The position numbers and the translations under genes are program-made. A DNA stretch of 64,000 nucleotides from an uncultured Candidatus Melainabacteria bacterium (GTDB lineage: Bacteria; Cyanobacteriota; Vampirovibrionia; Gastranaerophilales; Gastranaerophilaceae): positions 113,829 to 177,828 of the forward strand of contig CAKUZB010000003.1 of NCBI GenBank assembly GCA_934717745.1. Direction: 5' to 3'. Positions 45,459 through 54,681 of the stretch are shown here, one piece after another; position 1 is the first letter of the stretch, and each line of letters begins with the position of its first letter. The notes under the pieces are model-generated. The model did not search any database and was not told the origin of the DNA. It saw nothing but the letters and a program-made list of their open reading frames with translations.

Positions 45459-46732
45459 TTATAGACGAAAGAAAAGAACTTTCTACAAAATACAGAAAAA
45501 TTCTGGAAGATAGTACAAATCACGTGGAAATAATAAAAGAACTTCCTGTGGCTTTAAAATTTATTCAAACAAACGAACCTGATTTGATAATTATTTCAGA
45601 CAGTATAAGCGAAAATATTTGTGATTTTTGCGAAAGATTGCGAATTTTGACATACAACATGCGACCAATAATTGTTGCGATGTCAAAATCTGCCGAAACG
45701 TCAGACAGAATCAAAGTTTTGGAATGCGGTGCCGATGATTTTATTTCAGAGCCGGTTAACGCAGAAGAATTTAAAATAAGAATAAAAGCACACATTAGAC
45801 GAGAATACGAAACAAATTTAGATGCTCGAACAAAACTTCCAACAAAAAAATATTGCAAAAAATCTGTAAAACGAGCGTTAGCAAGTGATAAACCTTGGGC
45901 TTGCTTAATGACAGGCATAGAAAATTTTTATAGTTATCAAGAAGCATACACTGAACTTGCATCAAATAAAATGATTCAAACCTTTGGTGCGATAATTAAT
46001 TCCGCCTTAGATGAAAACGATTTTTTGGGAATGGTTTCAGACAGAGATTTCTTAATTGTTACATCTCCAATGAAAGTTGAAAAAATTGCATCATTTTTAA
46101 CTTTTGCTTTTGAATCTGTAAAAAACAAATTTTATTCTGAACATGACCTTGAAAGAGGTTATATGATGATTAGAGGCGGAGAATTTGCAGAAAAACGTTG
46201 TGAATTTGTAAACGCAACCACAGGTGGAGTTACGAACAAAACTAAGCACTTTCAAAACGAAGACGAGGTTTTGCACGAATTAATGCAAGCATATAATATG
46301 GCGAAAAAGAAAGATACATCGTCATATTTAATTGAACGACCTCAACTTTCAGGTAAAGATTCTATTATACAACAAGAATTTAACAATAGAATTGTAATTA
46401 TAGAAGAAGATAATGCAATGGCTCTGCTTTTGACAACAACTTTAGGGTTAAAAGGATATTCCGCAGAAAAATTTGAAAATTTAGAAGAAATTCAAAACTT
46501 TAATCCTGCTCTTGTAATCCTTGATACAGGGATAAAAGAGGAAACATCAAAACTTGAGATTTGTAAAAAAATAAAAGAAGCAAATTCAAAAATAAAAGTG
46601 ATAACAACATCAATTTATCACAACAAAGAGCAAATAATGAATGCAGGCTCTGATATTTACCTACCAAAGCCTTACAACATAGATACGTTAATTAATTGGG
46701 CTGAATCAGCAATCAAAGAATTCAATAATTAA
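45440..46732 (+). CDS. REC - degenerate GGDEF - REC response regulator
   Basis: The 430-residue protein has three domains. REC1 (residues 1-120) has lost its key residues: Ser53 replaces the phospho-acceptor Asp and Glu104 replaces the conserved Lys. Residues about 125-260 look like a GGDEF fold (LDARTKLPTKKYCKK) whose signature is VSDRDF, so cyclase activity is unlikely. REC2 (residues 316-430) keeps the acidic pocket (IEEDN), Asp362 (VILDTG) and Lys410 (LPKPY). The second receiver is probably the target of the overlapping kinase, with the first two domains serving as binding modules. Confidence 0.8.
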   Translation: MFTKTLIIDERKELSTKYRKILEDSTNHVEIIKELPVALKFIQTNEPDLIIISDSISENICDFCERLRILTYNMRPIIVAMSKSAETSDRIKVLECGADDFISEPVNAEEFKIRIKAHIRREYETNLDARTKLPTKKYCKKSVKRALASDKPWACLMTGIENFYSYQEAYTELASNKMIQTFGAIINSALDENDFLGMVSDRDFLIVTSPMKVEKIASFLTFAFESVKNKFYSEHDLERGYMMIRGGEFAEKRCEFVNATTGGVTNKTKHFQNEDEVLHELMQAYNMAKKKDTSSYLIERPQLSGKDSIIQQEFNNRIVIIEEDNAMALLLTTTLGLKGYSAEKFENLEEIQNFNPALVILDTGIKEETSKLEICKKIKEANSKIKVITTSIYHNKEQIMNAGSDIYLPKPYNIDTLINWAESAIKEFNN

Positions 46733-46733
46733 A

Positions 46734-48206
46734 CTACTTATTTTCTTCGACCAAAGCCTCAACTTTTTCAACCATTATTTTTTCAAGTTTTTTGCAATCG
46801 TCTTCTGTTTTTGCTTCAAATCTCAAAGTAAAGACTGGCTCTGTATTACTTTGTCTAATAAGAGCAAAACCACCATCAAAAACAATTCTCATACCGTCAA
46901 GAGTGATAACATCTTTGATTTTTGAGCCAAACATATTTGGATTTTCATTAACATATTTTTTAAATTGTTCCAAAACTGTTTTTTTCAATTCGTTTGGACA
47001 ATTTAAACGATATTCATCAGAAGTATAGATTTTTCTAAACGGTTCTAATAAATCTTCAACCTTGAATGACGGATTATGTTTTTTCATATTTGAAACAATT
47101 TCAATCATTCTACAACCTGCATAAACAGCATCGTCAAAGCCATAATATCTATCTTTAAAGAAAGTATGACCGCTCATTTCACCACCTAAAACAGCATTTA
47201 CTTCCTTCATTTTCGCTTTAATGTACCCATGACCTGTTTTGCACATAATTGCCTCTGCACCGTTTTTATTAATTTCATCAAATAAAACTTGTGAACATTT
47301 AACTTCAGAAACAACTCTTGGTACAACACCGGTATCTTTATATTTTTCAATAACATCTAAAGCATAAATTAAAAGTAATTTATCACCTGACATTGGATTG
47401 CCTTGAGAATCAATAACACCAATTCTATCGCTATCACCGTCAAACGCAATACCAAAATCTGCTTCATTTTCAACAACAGCCTTTTGAATTGCAGTTAAAG
47501 TTTTTAAATCGCTTGGATTTGGGTGATGATTTGGAAATCTTCCGTCAGGATTTGAGAATAACTCAACAACCTCGCAACCCAAAGAACGATATAATGATGG
47601 TGCAACAACACCACCAGTACCGTTTGCACTATCAACAACAACTTTTACACCTTCACCAATTCGACCAAAATTAAGTTTCATAACTTCAATATAATCCGGA
47701 ATTAAATCATACTCCACCTTTTGTCCAAAAGTATGTGATAATAAAGATTCTTTAGAAACTTCTGCAACTATTTTTAATAATTCTTGAATAGGTTTTTCAT
47801 CTAATAATTGACCGTTATAAGTCATTTTCAACCCGTTATATTGGCTTGGGTTATGGCTTGCAGTAACAATCAAAGCACCGTCAATGTCGTTTCCGTCAGT
47901 TACATCTGTATTTACACCAACAACATCTGAATAATAACCGATTGGAGTAGGAGCAAGTCCTAAATCTACTAAATTTGCACCCGCAGAAGTAACACCTTGA
48001 ATTAAAGATTTTACAAGTGCAGGAGAATGATTTCTTGCATCTCTGCAAACTGTAACCCACAAATCTTTTGGCTCTTTTCCTGATTCTTTACTGATATACT
48101 TTACATAAGCCTTGCCTACAAAGAAATATAATTCCTCTGTAACATCTTGACCATATATACCTCTAATATCATTTTTGCCAAATGCGTTATCCCATTTTGT
48201 TAACAT
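46734..48206 (-). CDS. manB: Phosphomannomutase/phosphoglucomutase
   Basis: The 490-residue alpha-D-phosphohexomutase interconverts hexose-1- and hexose-6-phosphates. The phosphoserine loop VTASHNPSQYNGLKMT, the metal loop FDGDSDRIGVID, the sugar loop GEMSGHTFF and the phosphate-binding RQSNTEPVFTLRFE are all present, in the PMM/PGM (AlgC) order. It could feed the glucan enzymes or cell-surface sugars. GGAGGAAG precedes the ATG. It converges on the receiver gene with one base between. Confidence 0.93.
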   Translation of the reverse strand: MLTKWDNAFGKNDIRGIYGQDVTEELYFFVGKAYVKYISKESGKEPKDLWVTVCRDARNHSPALVKSLIQGVTSAGANLVDLGLAPTPIGYYSDVVGVNTDVTDGNDIDGALIVTASHNPSQYNGLKMTYNGQLLDEKPIQELLKIVAEVSKESLLSHTFGQKVEYDLIPDYIEVMKLNFGRIGEGVKVVVDSANGTGGVVAPSLYRSLGCEVVELFSNPDGRFPNHHPNPSDLKTLTAIQKAVVENEADFGIAFDGDSDRIGVIDSQGNPMSGDKLLLIYALDVIEKYKDTGVVPRVVSEVKCSQVLFDEINKNGAEAIMCKTGHGYIKAKMKEVNAVLGGEMSGHTFFKDRYYGFDDAVYAGCRMIEIVSNMKKHNPSFKVEDLLEPFRKIYTSDEYRLNCPNELKKTVLEQFKKYVNENPNMFGSKIKDVITLDGMRIVFDGGFALIRQSNTEPVFTLRFEAKTEDDCKKLEKIMVEKVEALVEENK

Positions 48207-48264
48207 TTAACTTCCTCCATTTTTTATATATAATAGTAGCATAAAAATTAGTTAAATAGGGATT

Positions 48265-49149
48265 ATGAAAAATATTTTAAATAAAATTGCAAATGAACAA
48301 GCCTTTGCAGGATATGTATTCATTCTACCTGCACTTATCGGTACTTTAATTTTTATTATTATTCCTATTTTTTGCTCTTTCGGTTTAAGTTTTACAAAAT
48401 GGGATTTGCTAAACCCTATTGAATTTGTTGGCTTAGATAACTACAAGGCTATTTTTACAGAACCTGTTTTGGTAAAAATATTAATTAATACTTTTGTATA
48501 CGCAGTTGCTACAACATTTTTTGGCGTTTTAATCCCTCTTGTCCTAGCATATATTTTAAATAACAAAATCAGAGGTTCAGAATTTTTTAAAACTGCCTAC
48601 TTTTTACCATTTATTACCCCGATGATTGTAATAGGAATTATTTGGGAATGGATATTCGACCCAAACATTGGAATTTTAAATCAACTTCTAAACCTTCACA
48701 TAAATTGGCTTTATGACACAAATTTTGCCATGCCTGCACTTATAATCGTTTCAGTTTGGAAACTTATCGGATATAATATGATAATTTTTCTTTCAGGCTT
48801 GAGTACAATGAATAACGACCTTTTGGAAGCCTCAAAAATAGACGGTGCAAACGAGTATGAAACATTCAAATATATTTCAATACCACTACTTTCACCGACA
48901 ATATTTTTCGTTGTAATTATTACTGCGATAAGTTCCTTCCAAGTTTTTGACTTGATTTTTGTAATGACTCAAGGCGGGCCTTTAGACAGCACAAACGTTT
49001 TAGTATATTCTATTTATAAGAATGCTTTTGAATACTTCAATGTAGGAAAAGCAAGTGCGTTAGCATACGTACTATTTGCAATAATTCTGGTACTTACACT
49101 GTTTCAATGGCATATTCGTAAAAAAATTGTATATTTGGAGAATGAATAA
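48265..49149 (+). CDS. Sugar ABC transporter permease (MalF/UgpA type)
   Basis: The 294-residue permease has six membrane helices and the coupling EAA loop (EASKIDGANEYETFKYISIP), plus the usual MTQGGPLDSTNVLVYSIYK. Such permeases work as heterodimers with a MalG-type partner, a binding protein and an ATPase; none is encoded next to it. It ends in TAATG, overlapping the nucleotidase start by one base. TATAAT at 48229-48234 and AGGGA before the ATG support the start. Confidence 0.9.
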   Translation: MKNILNKIANEQAFAGYVFILPALIGTLIFIIIPIFCSFGLSFTKWDLLNPIEFVGLDNYKAIFTEPVLVKILINTFVYAVATTFFGVLIPLVLAYILNNKIRGSEFFKTAYFLPFITPMIVIGIIWEWIFDPNIGILNQLLNLHINWLYDTNFAMPALIIVSVWKLIGYNMIIFLSGLSTMNNDLLEASKIDGANEYETFKYISIPLLSPTIFFVVIITAISSFQVFDLIFVMTQGGPLDSTNVLVYSIYKNAFEYFNVGKASALAYVLFAIILVLTLFQWHIRKKIVYLENE

Positions 49150-50528
49150 TGAAAAAAATAATTTTAATTCTGGCATTATTAATTGGTAACATTTGCTTTG
49201 CAAGTGAAGTTGTAATTTTGCACACAAGCGATACTCATGGAAGAATTTCACCCATTGAATATAATGGAGTAAAAAATATGGGCGGATTTTCTAAACGTGT
49301 AAATTATGTTAATGAAGTAAAAAAACAAAATAGAAATGTCTTACTACTGGATAGTGGAGATTATTTTCAAGGCTCAATATACTACCGAATTGATTATGGC
49401 AAAAGAATTGCAAAATTATTACCGGAAATCAAATATGATGCAATCGCACTTGGTAACCACGAATTTGACAACGGCACAACAGTTTTAAAACATAATATAA
49501 AAAATTCAAAAACACAATTTTTATCTGCAAATGTACATTTTAAAGATAAATACTTAAGAAAAACAGTAAAACCATACATTATAAAAGAATTTGACGGCGA
49601 AAGATTTTTAATCATTGGAGTTACGACATCATCTCTTGCAAATCTTTCAGATTCAAGCCACGTAATAGTAACAAGTCCTATAGATGAAATTAATAAAATA
49701 ATAAAAAACGTACAATATGATAGATTAATAATTCTCTCACACTGTGGTTTAAAAGAAGACAGACAAATAGCAAAAGCCATTCCGTCAATAGATTTAATTC
49801 TTGGCGGACATAATCACTACTTCTTTCAAACAACAGAATACATTGGACAAGTTCCAATCGTTCAAGACGGAGAATTTGGAGTAAGAATTGGCGAATTAAA
49901 ATTCGATAAAAAATTAAAATCTTACAATTACAAAAATATGACACCGGATATGACTTCTAATTCAGAAATTGATAAAAAAATTGCAGAAATCGACCAACAC
50001 ATCAAAAAGGTTACAAACGAAGTAATAGCGACAAGCCAAGTAATTTTGGTAGGGAAACAAACAACAATCGAACACAATCAAACAAATTTAGGCAAATTAG
50101 TTTTAATTTCAATGACAAAACCATTCCCTGAATACGATGCAGTACTTACAAATTCAGGCTCTATCAGAATAAATAAAAACTTCAAGGGCAATATTACTTA
50201 TGCTGATGTTTTAGAAATATTACCATTTGACAACGATATTGTTTTAGTTGAGATTCAGGGAAAATACTTAAAAGAAGTTTTAAATCACGGTCAACAACAA
50301 AACAGAAGATATTTACAATATTATGTGAAAGATAGCAAAATCGACAATAACAAAATGTACAAAGTTATAACAAACTCTTATGTTGCACAAGGAAAAGACG
50401 GTTATGACAGTTTTAAATACGGAACAATAATCAAAAGAACCTCAGTACCACCAACAAAACTTTTAATAAAAACTTTGCAGGAAAAACAAATTATAACAGA
50501 TAAAAACTTAAACTTTGAAAATCTTTAA
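49149..50528 (+). CDS. Periplasmic 5'-nucleotidase/UshA-like metallophosphatase
   Basis: The 459-residue protein has a signal peptide (IILILALLIGNICFA), the metallophosphoesterase motifs LHTSDTHGR, LLDSGDYFQGS, ALGNHEFDNG and LGGHNHYF, and a C-terminal nucleotidase domain (TNSGSIRINKNFKGNITYAD, VLEILPFDNDIVLVEI). It would release phosphate and nucleosides in the periplasm. Its coupling to a sugar permease suggests uptake of the sugar or nucleoside product; this is inference. Confidence 0.92.
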   Translation: MKKIILILALLIGNICFASEVVILHTSDTHGRISPIEYNGVKNMGGFSKRVNYVNEVKKQNRNVLLLDSGDYFQGSIYYRIDYGKRIAKLLPEIKYDAIALGNHEFDNGTTVLKHNIKNSKTQFLSANVHFKDKYLRKTVKPYIIKEFDGERFLIIGVTTSSLANLSDSSHVIVTSPIDEINKIIKNVQYDRLIILSHCGLKEDRQIAKAIPSIDLILGGHNHYFFQTTEYIGQVPIVQDGEFGVRIGELKFDKKLKSYNYKNMTPDMTSNSEIDKKIAEIDQHIKKVTNEVIATSQVILVGKQTTIEHNQTNLGKLVLISMTKPFPEYDAVLTNSGSIRINKNFKGNITYADVLEILPFDNDIVLVEIQGKYLKEVLNHGQQQNRRYLQYYVKDSKIDNNKMYKVITNSYVAQGKDGYDSFKYGTIIKRTSVPPTKLLIKTLQEKQIITDKNLNFENL

Positions 50529-50602
50529 AATTTCTTAAAACTCTTTATTTTCAACTATTTTTGTAATATAATTTCTTTGTAGAAATAGTTAGGATAGTTG
50601 AC

Positions 50603-51964
50603 GTGAAAAAAGAAAAATATCATTTTATTGCAATCGGCGGAATTGGAATGAGCGGACTTGCGAAATATTTATTACAAGAGGGTTTTGAAGTATCCGGTTC
50701 TGATATTAACGATAGCAAATATATTGACGAAATCAGAAATTTAGGTGCAAAAGTTTATATTGGACACGATGAAAAAAATGTACCTGAAGACTGTGTTGTA
50801 GTTGCAAGTTCTGCAATTAAAGAATCAAATCCTGAAATTCAAAAAGCAAAAAAACTTGGTTTATCAATTCTTCACCGCTCAGATGTTTTAAAAATAATTT
50901 CTGAACGTTCAAAATGCTTCATTGGATATGCGGGAACTCATGGAAAAACAACTACAAGCGGACTTTCTGCATACGTTATGGAGAAAGCAGACTTAAAACC
51001 ATCTTACGTTGTTGGCGGAATTATTCCGGAAATTCACACAAACGCAAACTATCAAACAGATAACTATTTCGTAGCAGAATTAGACGAAAGCGACGGAACT
51101 GTTGTAAAATATAATCCGTACATTTTGGTTATTAATAATTTAGAAGCAGACCACCTAGATTTCTATAAAAATGGTTTATCTTCACTTATTGAAACCTTTG
51201 ACGGATTAATTTCAAGACTTCCTGAAAAAACAAAAATTCTTATTAATAATGATAACGACGGCAATAAACAATTAAAAGGTCATAAATTTATCACTTTTGG
51301 CTTAAATAATGCTGATTATACGGCTCGAAATATTGAATTAACTCCAACAGGAAGCACTTTTGATATTTATCACAACGATAAATTATTGACAAATTTAAAA
51401 ATAAAATTACTGGGAAAACATAACGTATACAATTCTCTTGGAGTTTTTGCAAGTTTAGTTGAAGCGGGAATTGATATTGATAAAATTTCAGAACATTTTG
51501 CAACTTTTACCGGTATGGGCAGACGTTTTCAACACATAGGAGAAGTAAATGGTGCTGTCATTTATGACGATTATGCACACCACCCAACTGAAATTAAAGC
51601 AACTCTTTCTGCGTTAACTGAATTTCCTGACAAACACGTTATTGCAGTATTTCAACCACACAGATACACTCGTTTAGAAAGTCTTTGGAATGAATTTTTA
51701 AATGCGTTTGAAAAAGTCCCACATGTTGTTGTAACAGACGTTTATTCCGCTTCAGAAGATGCAATTGACGGTATTAACGGAGAAAATTTTGCAAAAGATT
51801 TGCAAAAACACTGTCAAAATTGCGAATATATTTCAGGCTCAATTGAAGATGTAGCAAAAGCATTGTATCCACAACTAAAAGAAGACGATATTGTCGTAGG
51901 TTTAGGGGCTGGAACAATTACAACACTGGGAAAAGATTTAATAAAATTAAATACAGGTAGATAA
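50603..51964 (+). CDS. murC: UDP-N-acetylmuramate-L-alanine ligase
   Basis: The 453-residue Mur ligase adds L-Ala to UDP-MurNAc. Motifs: IGGIGMSGLAKYLL at the N-terminus, ATP loop GYAGTHGKTTTSGL, AELDESDGTVVKY, NNLEADHLDFY and YDDYAHHPTEI. The start is a GTG with AGGA nine bases upstream; no ATG gives the full Rossmann motif. TATAAT at 50567-50572 is a likely -10. It opens the cell-wall run murC-murB-ddl-ftsQ. Confidence 0.96.
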   Translation: MKKEKYHFIAIGGIGMSGLAKYLLQEGFEVSGSDINDSKYIDEIRNLGAKVYIGHDEKNVPEDCVVVASSAIKESNPEIQKAKKLGLSILHRSDVLKIISERSKCFIGYAGTHGKTTTSGLSAYVMEKADLKPSYVVGGIIPEIHTNANYQTDNYFVAELDESDGTVVKYNPYILVINNLEADHLDFYKNGLSSLIETFDGLISRLPEKTKILINNDNDGNKQLKGHKFITFGLNNADYTARNIELTPTGSTFDIYHNDKLLTNLKIKLLGKHNVYNSLGVFASLVEAGIDIDKISEHFATFTGMGRRFQHIGEVNGAVIYDDYAHHPTEIKATLSALTEFPDKHVIAVFQPHRYTRLESLWNEFLNAFEKVPHVVVTDVYSASEDAIDGINGENFAKDLQKHCQNCEYISGSIEDVAKALYPQLKEDDIVVGLGAGTITTLGKDLIKLNTGR

Positions 51965-51967
51965 TCA

Positions 51968-52870
51968 ATGAACATAGAAGTTATCGAAAATTTTAACGCA
52001 AAAAATTTAACTTCTTTTAAGGTTAGTGGGCAGATTTCAAAAGCATACTTTCCAAAATCTGCCGAGGAATTGATTTTTCTTTTAAGCACTCTTAAAAATC
52101 CTTTGGTTTTAGGTAATTGTTCAAATATATTAATATCATCAGACGGTTACAACGGCGAAGTAATTTTTACAACAAAATGTAATTCAATAAAAGTTGAAAA
52201 CACAAAAATCTATGCCGAATGTGGAGTTAAAGGTCCTATGGCATCAAAAGTTGCAAAAGACAGTGGGTTGAGCGGATTTGAATTTATGATTGGCTTCCCC
52301 GGGTCAATCGGTGGCGAAATTTATATGAATGCTTCAGCCCAAGGACAAGCCATTAGCGATTTTCTAATCTCAGCAACAGTGTTTGATATGGATATAAAAA
52401 AGAAAATTAAACTTTCTAAGGAAGATTTGAAATTTGAATACAGACACTCTATTTGTCAGGATAAAAAATACGTGATTGTTTCTGCTGAATTTGAGTTACA
52501 AAAAGATTTACAAGAAAAAATTGACGAAAAAATGCAATATAACTTGAATTTTAGACGTAATCATCAACCATCTTTAGCACTTCCAAATTGCGGAAGCGTG
52601 TTCAAAAACCCCGAAAACAATTCAGCAGGAAGACTTCTTGATAGTGTTGGTGCAAAAAACTTTTCAGTTGGAAACGCAAAAGTTTGGGAAAATCACGCAA
52701 ATTTCATAATTAACAATGGTGCAACATCGCTAGATATATTAAATTTAATGTTATTGATGTACAATAAAGTAGAAGAAACTCACAATATAAAACTAAAACC
52801 TGAAGTTATTTATATTGGCAACAATTCAGAAAAAGAGGCAAAAATATGGAAAACATTAAAACAAAAATAA
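51968..52870 (+). CDS. murB: UDP-N-acetylenolpyruvoylglucosamine reductase
   Basis: The 300-residue FAD enzyme reduces enolpyruvyl-UDP-GlcNAc to UDP-MurNAc. LGNCSNILISSDGYNG and GFPGSIGGEIYMNASAQG mark the FAD-binding part; NCGSVFKNPENNSAGRLLD carries the catalytic Ser region, and KPEVIYIG is near the end. The short C-terminal domain fits type II MurB. It starts three bases after murC and overlaps ddl by 25 bases. Confidence 0.96.
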   Translation: MNIEVIENFNAKNLTSFKVSGQISKAYFPKSAEELIFLLSTLKNPLVLGNCSNILISSDGYNGEVIFTTKCNSIKVENTKIYAECGVKGPMASKVAKDSGLSGFEFMIGFPGSIGGEIYMNASAQGQAISDFLISATVFDMDIKKKIKLSKEDLKFEYRHSICQDKKYVIVSAEFELQKDLQEKIDEKMQYNLNFRRNHQPSLALPNCGSVFKNPENNSAGRLLDSVGAKNFSVGNAKVWENHANFIINNGATSLDILNLMLLMYNKVEETHNIKLKPEVIYIGNNSEKEAKIWKTLKQK

Positions 52871-53796
52871 ATAAAGATACAAAAATAGGTGTTCTTTGTG
52901 GCGGAATGTCTTCAGAAAAAGATGTTTCGATGCGTTCAGGTAAAAACTGTTTTGAAGCCTTAAAAAGATTAGGTTATCACAACAGCGAATTAATCGTTGT
53001 AGACAAGGATATTGCAGAAGTTTTAAAAGAAAAACAAATTGAAGTTGCATACATTGCACTTCATGGAAAATATGGTGAAGACGGTTGTATTCAAGGTTTA
53101 TTGGAAATATTAAAAATTCCATACACCGGTTGCGGTGTAATGTCTTCAGCAATTTGTATGAACAAAGAATTTACCAAAAGAGTTCTTGCAAATTGTCCGG
53201 AAATTCCACTAATAAAATCCGTTTTCGTTAAAAAAGGTGAAGATGTAAAAGAAAAAACAAAAGATTTAAACTATCCATTAATTACAAAACCCGTTTGCGA
53301 AGGTTCAAGTTTTGGTATGACAAAGGTTAACGCACCGGAAGAACTTGAAAAAGCATATAACGAAGCCATAAAATTCAATGACGATGTACTAATCGAAGAA
53401 TTTATTGACGGATTTTTCGTAACAGTAGGAGTTTTAGAAAACGAAAATAAAACTTTCGCAACCGAAATTCTTGAAATCAGAACAAAAACTGAATGGTATG
53501 ATTTTGATGCAAAATATACAAAAGGTTTATCAGAATTTATTTTACCGGCAAATTTAAGCGAAGAAGCAACAAAACTAATCAAAGATTTAGCAATAAAATC
53601 TCACATTACAGCAGGTTGCAACGGAGTTTCAAGAGTAGACTTTATGGTAAAAGGTGAAACACCATACTTTTTAGAAATTAACACAAGCCCTGGAATGACA
53701 GATACAAGCGATTTACCTGCACAATCAAAGGTTATGGGCATTGATTATGACAATCTTGTATTACTGATTTTAAATAGTGCAGGCTTAAACAAATAA
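52846..53796 (+). CDS. ddl: D-alanine-D-alanine ligase
   Basis: The 316-residue ATP-grasp enzyme makes D-Ala-D-Ala. VLCGGMSSEKDVSMRSG at the N-terminus, ALHGKYGEDGCIQGLLE, KPVCEGSSFGMTKV and LEINTSPGMTDTSDLPAQ are characteristic. The ATG lies inside murB (25-base overlap); a later start would remove the first strand. It ends in TAATG, overlapping ftsQ by one base. Confidence 0.96.
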   Translation: MENIKTKINKDTKIGVLCGGMSSEKDVSMRSGKNCFEALKRLGYHNSELIVVDKDIAEVLKEKQIEVAYIALHGKYGEDGCIQGLLEILKIPYTGCGVMSSAICMNKEFTKRVLANCPEIPLIKSVFVKKGEDVKEKTKDLNYPLITKPVCEGSSFGMTKVNAPEELEKAYNEAIKFNDDVLIEEFIDGFFVTVGVLENENKTFATEILEIRTKTEWYDFDAKYTKGLSEFILPANLSEEATKLIKDLAIKSHITAGCNGVSRVDFMVKGETPYFLEINTSPGMTDTSDLPAQSKVMGIDYDNLVLLILNSAGLNK

Positions 53797-54671
53797 TGAA
53801 CGAAGAAAACAAAAATGAACAAGAATACGAATACAGTGAAGAATATATAAAAACTCGTATTCGCAGAAATAAACAAGAAAGAACCGTTCGACGCACAAAC
53901 ATGTGGATGCGTCGAATGAAAGTTCTTTTACGTTTTTTAACAATCATAATTTTAATGTTCATTTGTTATAAGTTAATTAGACTGCATCAATGGTATATGT
54001 CGCCAGATGCTTTCGACAATCTTAATAGCCCCTATCTGGAAATTGTAAATAACAAAATCGTTCCAAAATATTATATTCTTGCGGCACTTAGAAAAAATGA
54101 AGTACCAAAAATTCCAATATACATGTTTAACACCGACGAAATCAAAAAGAATATTTTAGAACTTGAACCGGTTGAAAATGTTTATATAAGACGTTTTTGG
54201 TTTCCTGCAAGACTTCAAGTTATAGTACAAGAACGAATACCAATTATAACGATTGCTCCTGATGAAAAAGTAGAACCTATTGCGTTCTTCACAAAAGGCG
54301 GCAAATTAATCGGACGAGATTTCTTGCCACTTGACCCATCTTTCAAAACAATAAGAATTTTAACCTATGGAACTCAAGGCGACGACTACAGACATTGGGA
54401 TGAGCAACGAATAGAATTGCTTGAAAAAGTAGCCAAATCTGTAAAATCAGTAACAAAAGACCCACTGGATTTTATTGATTTAAGAAATCCAAAAGATGTT
54501 TATGTTCAAATTAACGGATTAAAAATAAGACTTGGCGAACTAGATGACACTTGTTTTGACAGAATTGCAAGACTTCCGTCGATTATGCCACAGGTAAAAA
54601 CTTTAGATAAAAAAATAAAATACATAGACTTACGTTGGAAGAACGCAAGTTACATAAAACTTGAAGAATAA
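53796..54671 (+). CDS. ftsQ: FtsQ/DivIB-like division protein
   Basis: The 291-residue bitopic protein has a long basic cytoplasmic N-terminus (IRRNKQERTVRRTNMWMRR), one membrane helix at about residues 44-61 and an extracytoplasmic POTRA-type domain (IKKNILELEPVENVYIRRFW, RLQVIVQERIPI) followed by the FtsQ beta domain ending KIKYIDLRW. It would take part in divisome assembly. The gene order murC-murB-ddl-ftsQ is the classical dcw order, but ftsA and ftsZ do not follow; nadE does. Confidence 0.85.
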   Translation: MNEENKNEQEYEYSEEYIKTRIRRNKQERTVRRTNMWMRRMKVLLRFLTIIILMFICYKLIRLHQWYMSPDAFDNLNSPYLEIVNNKIVPKYYILAALRKNEVPKIPIYMFNTDEIKKNILELEPVENVYIRRFWFPARLQVIVQERIPIITIAPDEKVEPIAFFTKGGKLIGRDFLPLDPSFKTIRILTYGTQGDDYRHWDEQRIELLEKVAKSVKSVTKDPLDFIDLRNPKDVYVQINGLKIRLGELDDTCFDRIARLPSIMPQVKTLDKKIKYIDLRWKNASYIKLEE

Positions 54672-54681
54672 GGAGTCGAAA

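Noticed and set aside
49394..49944. Antisense frames over the nucleotidase gene
   Set aside because: Both lack start signals and lie opposite conserved metallophosphatase motifs.
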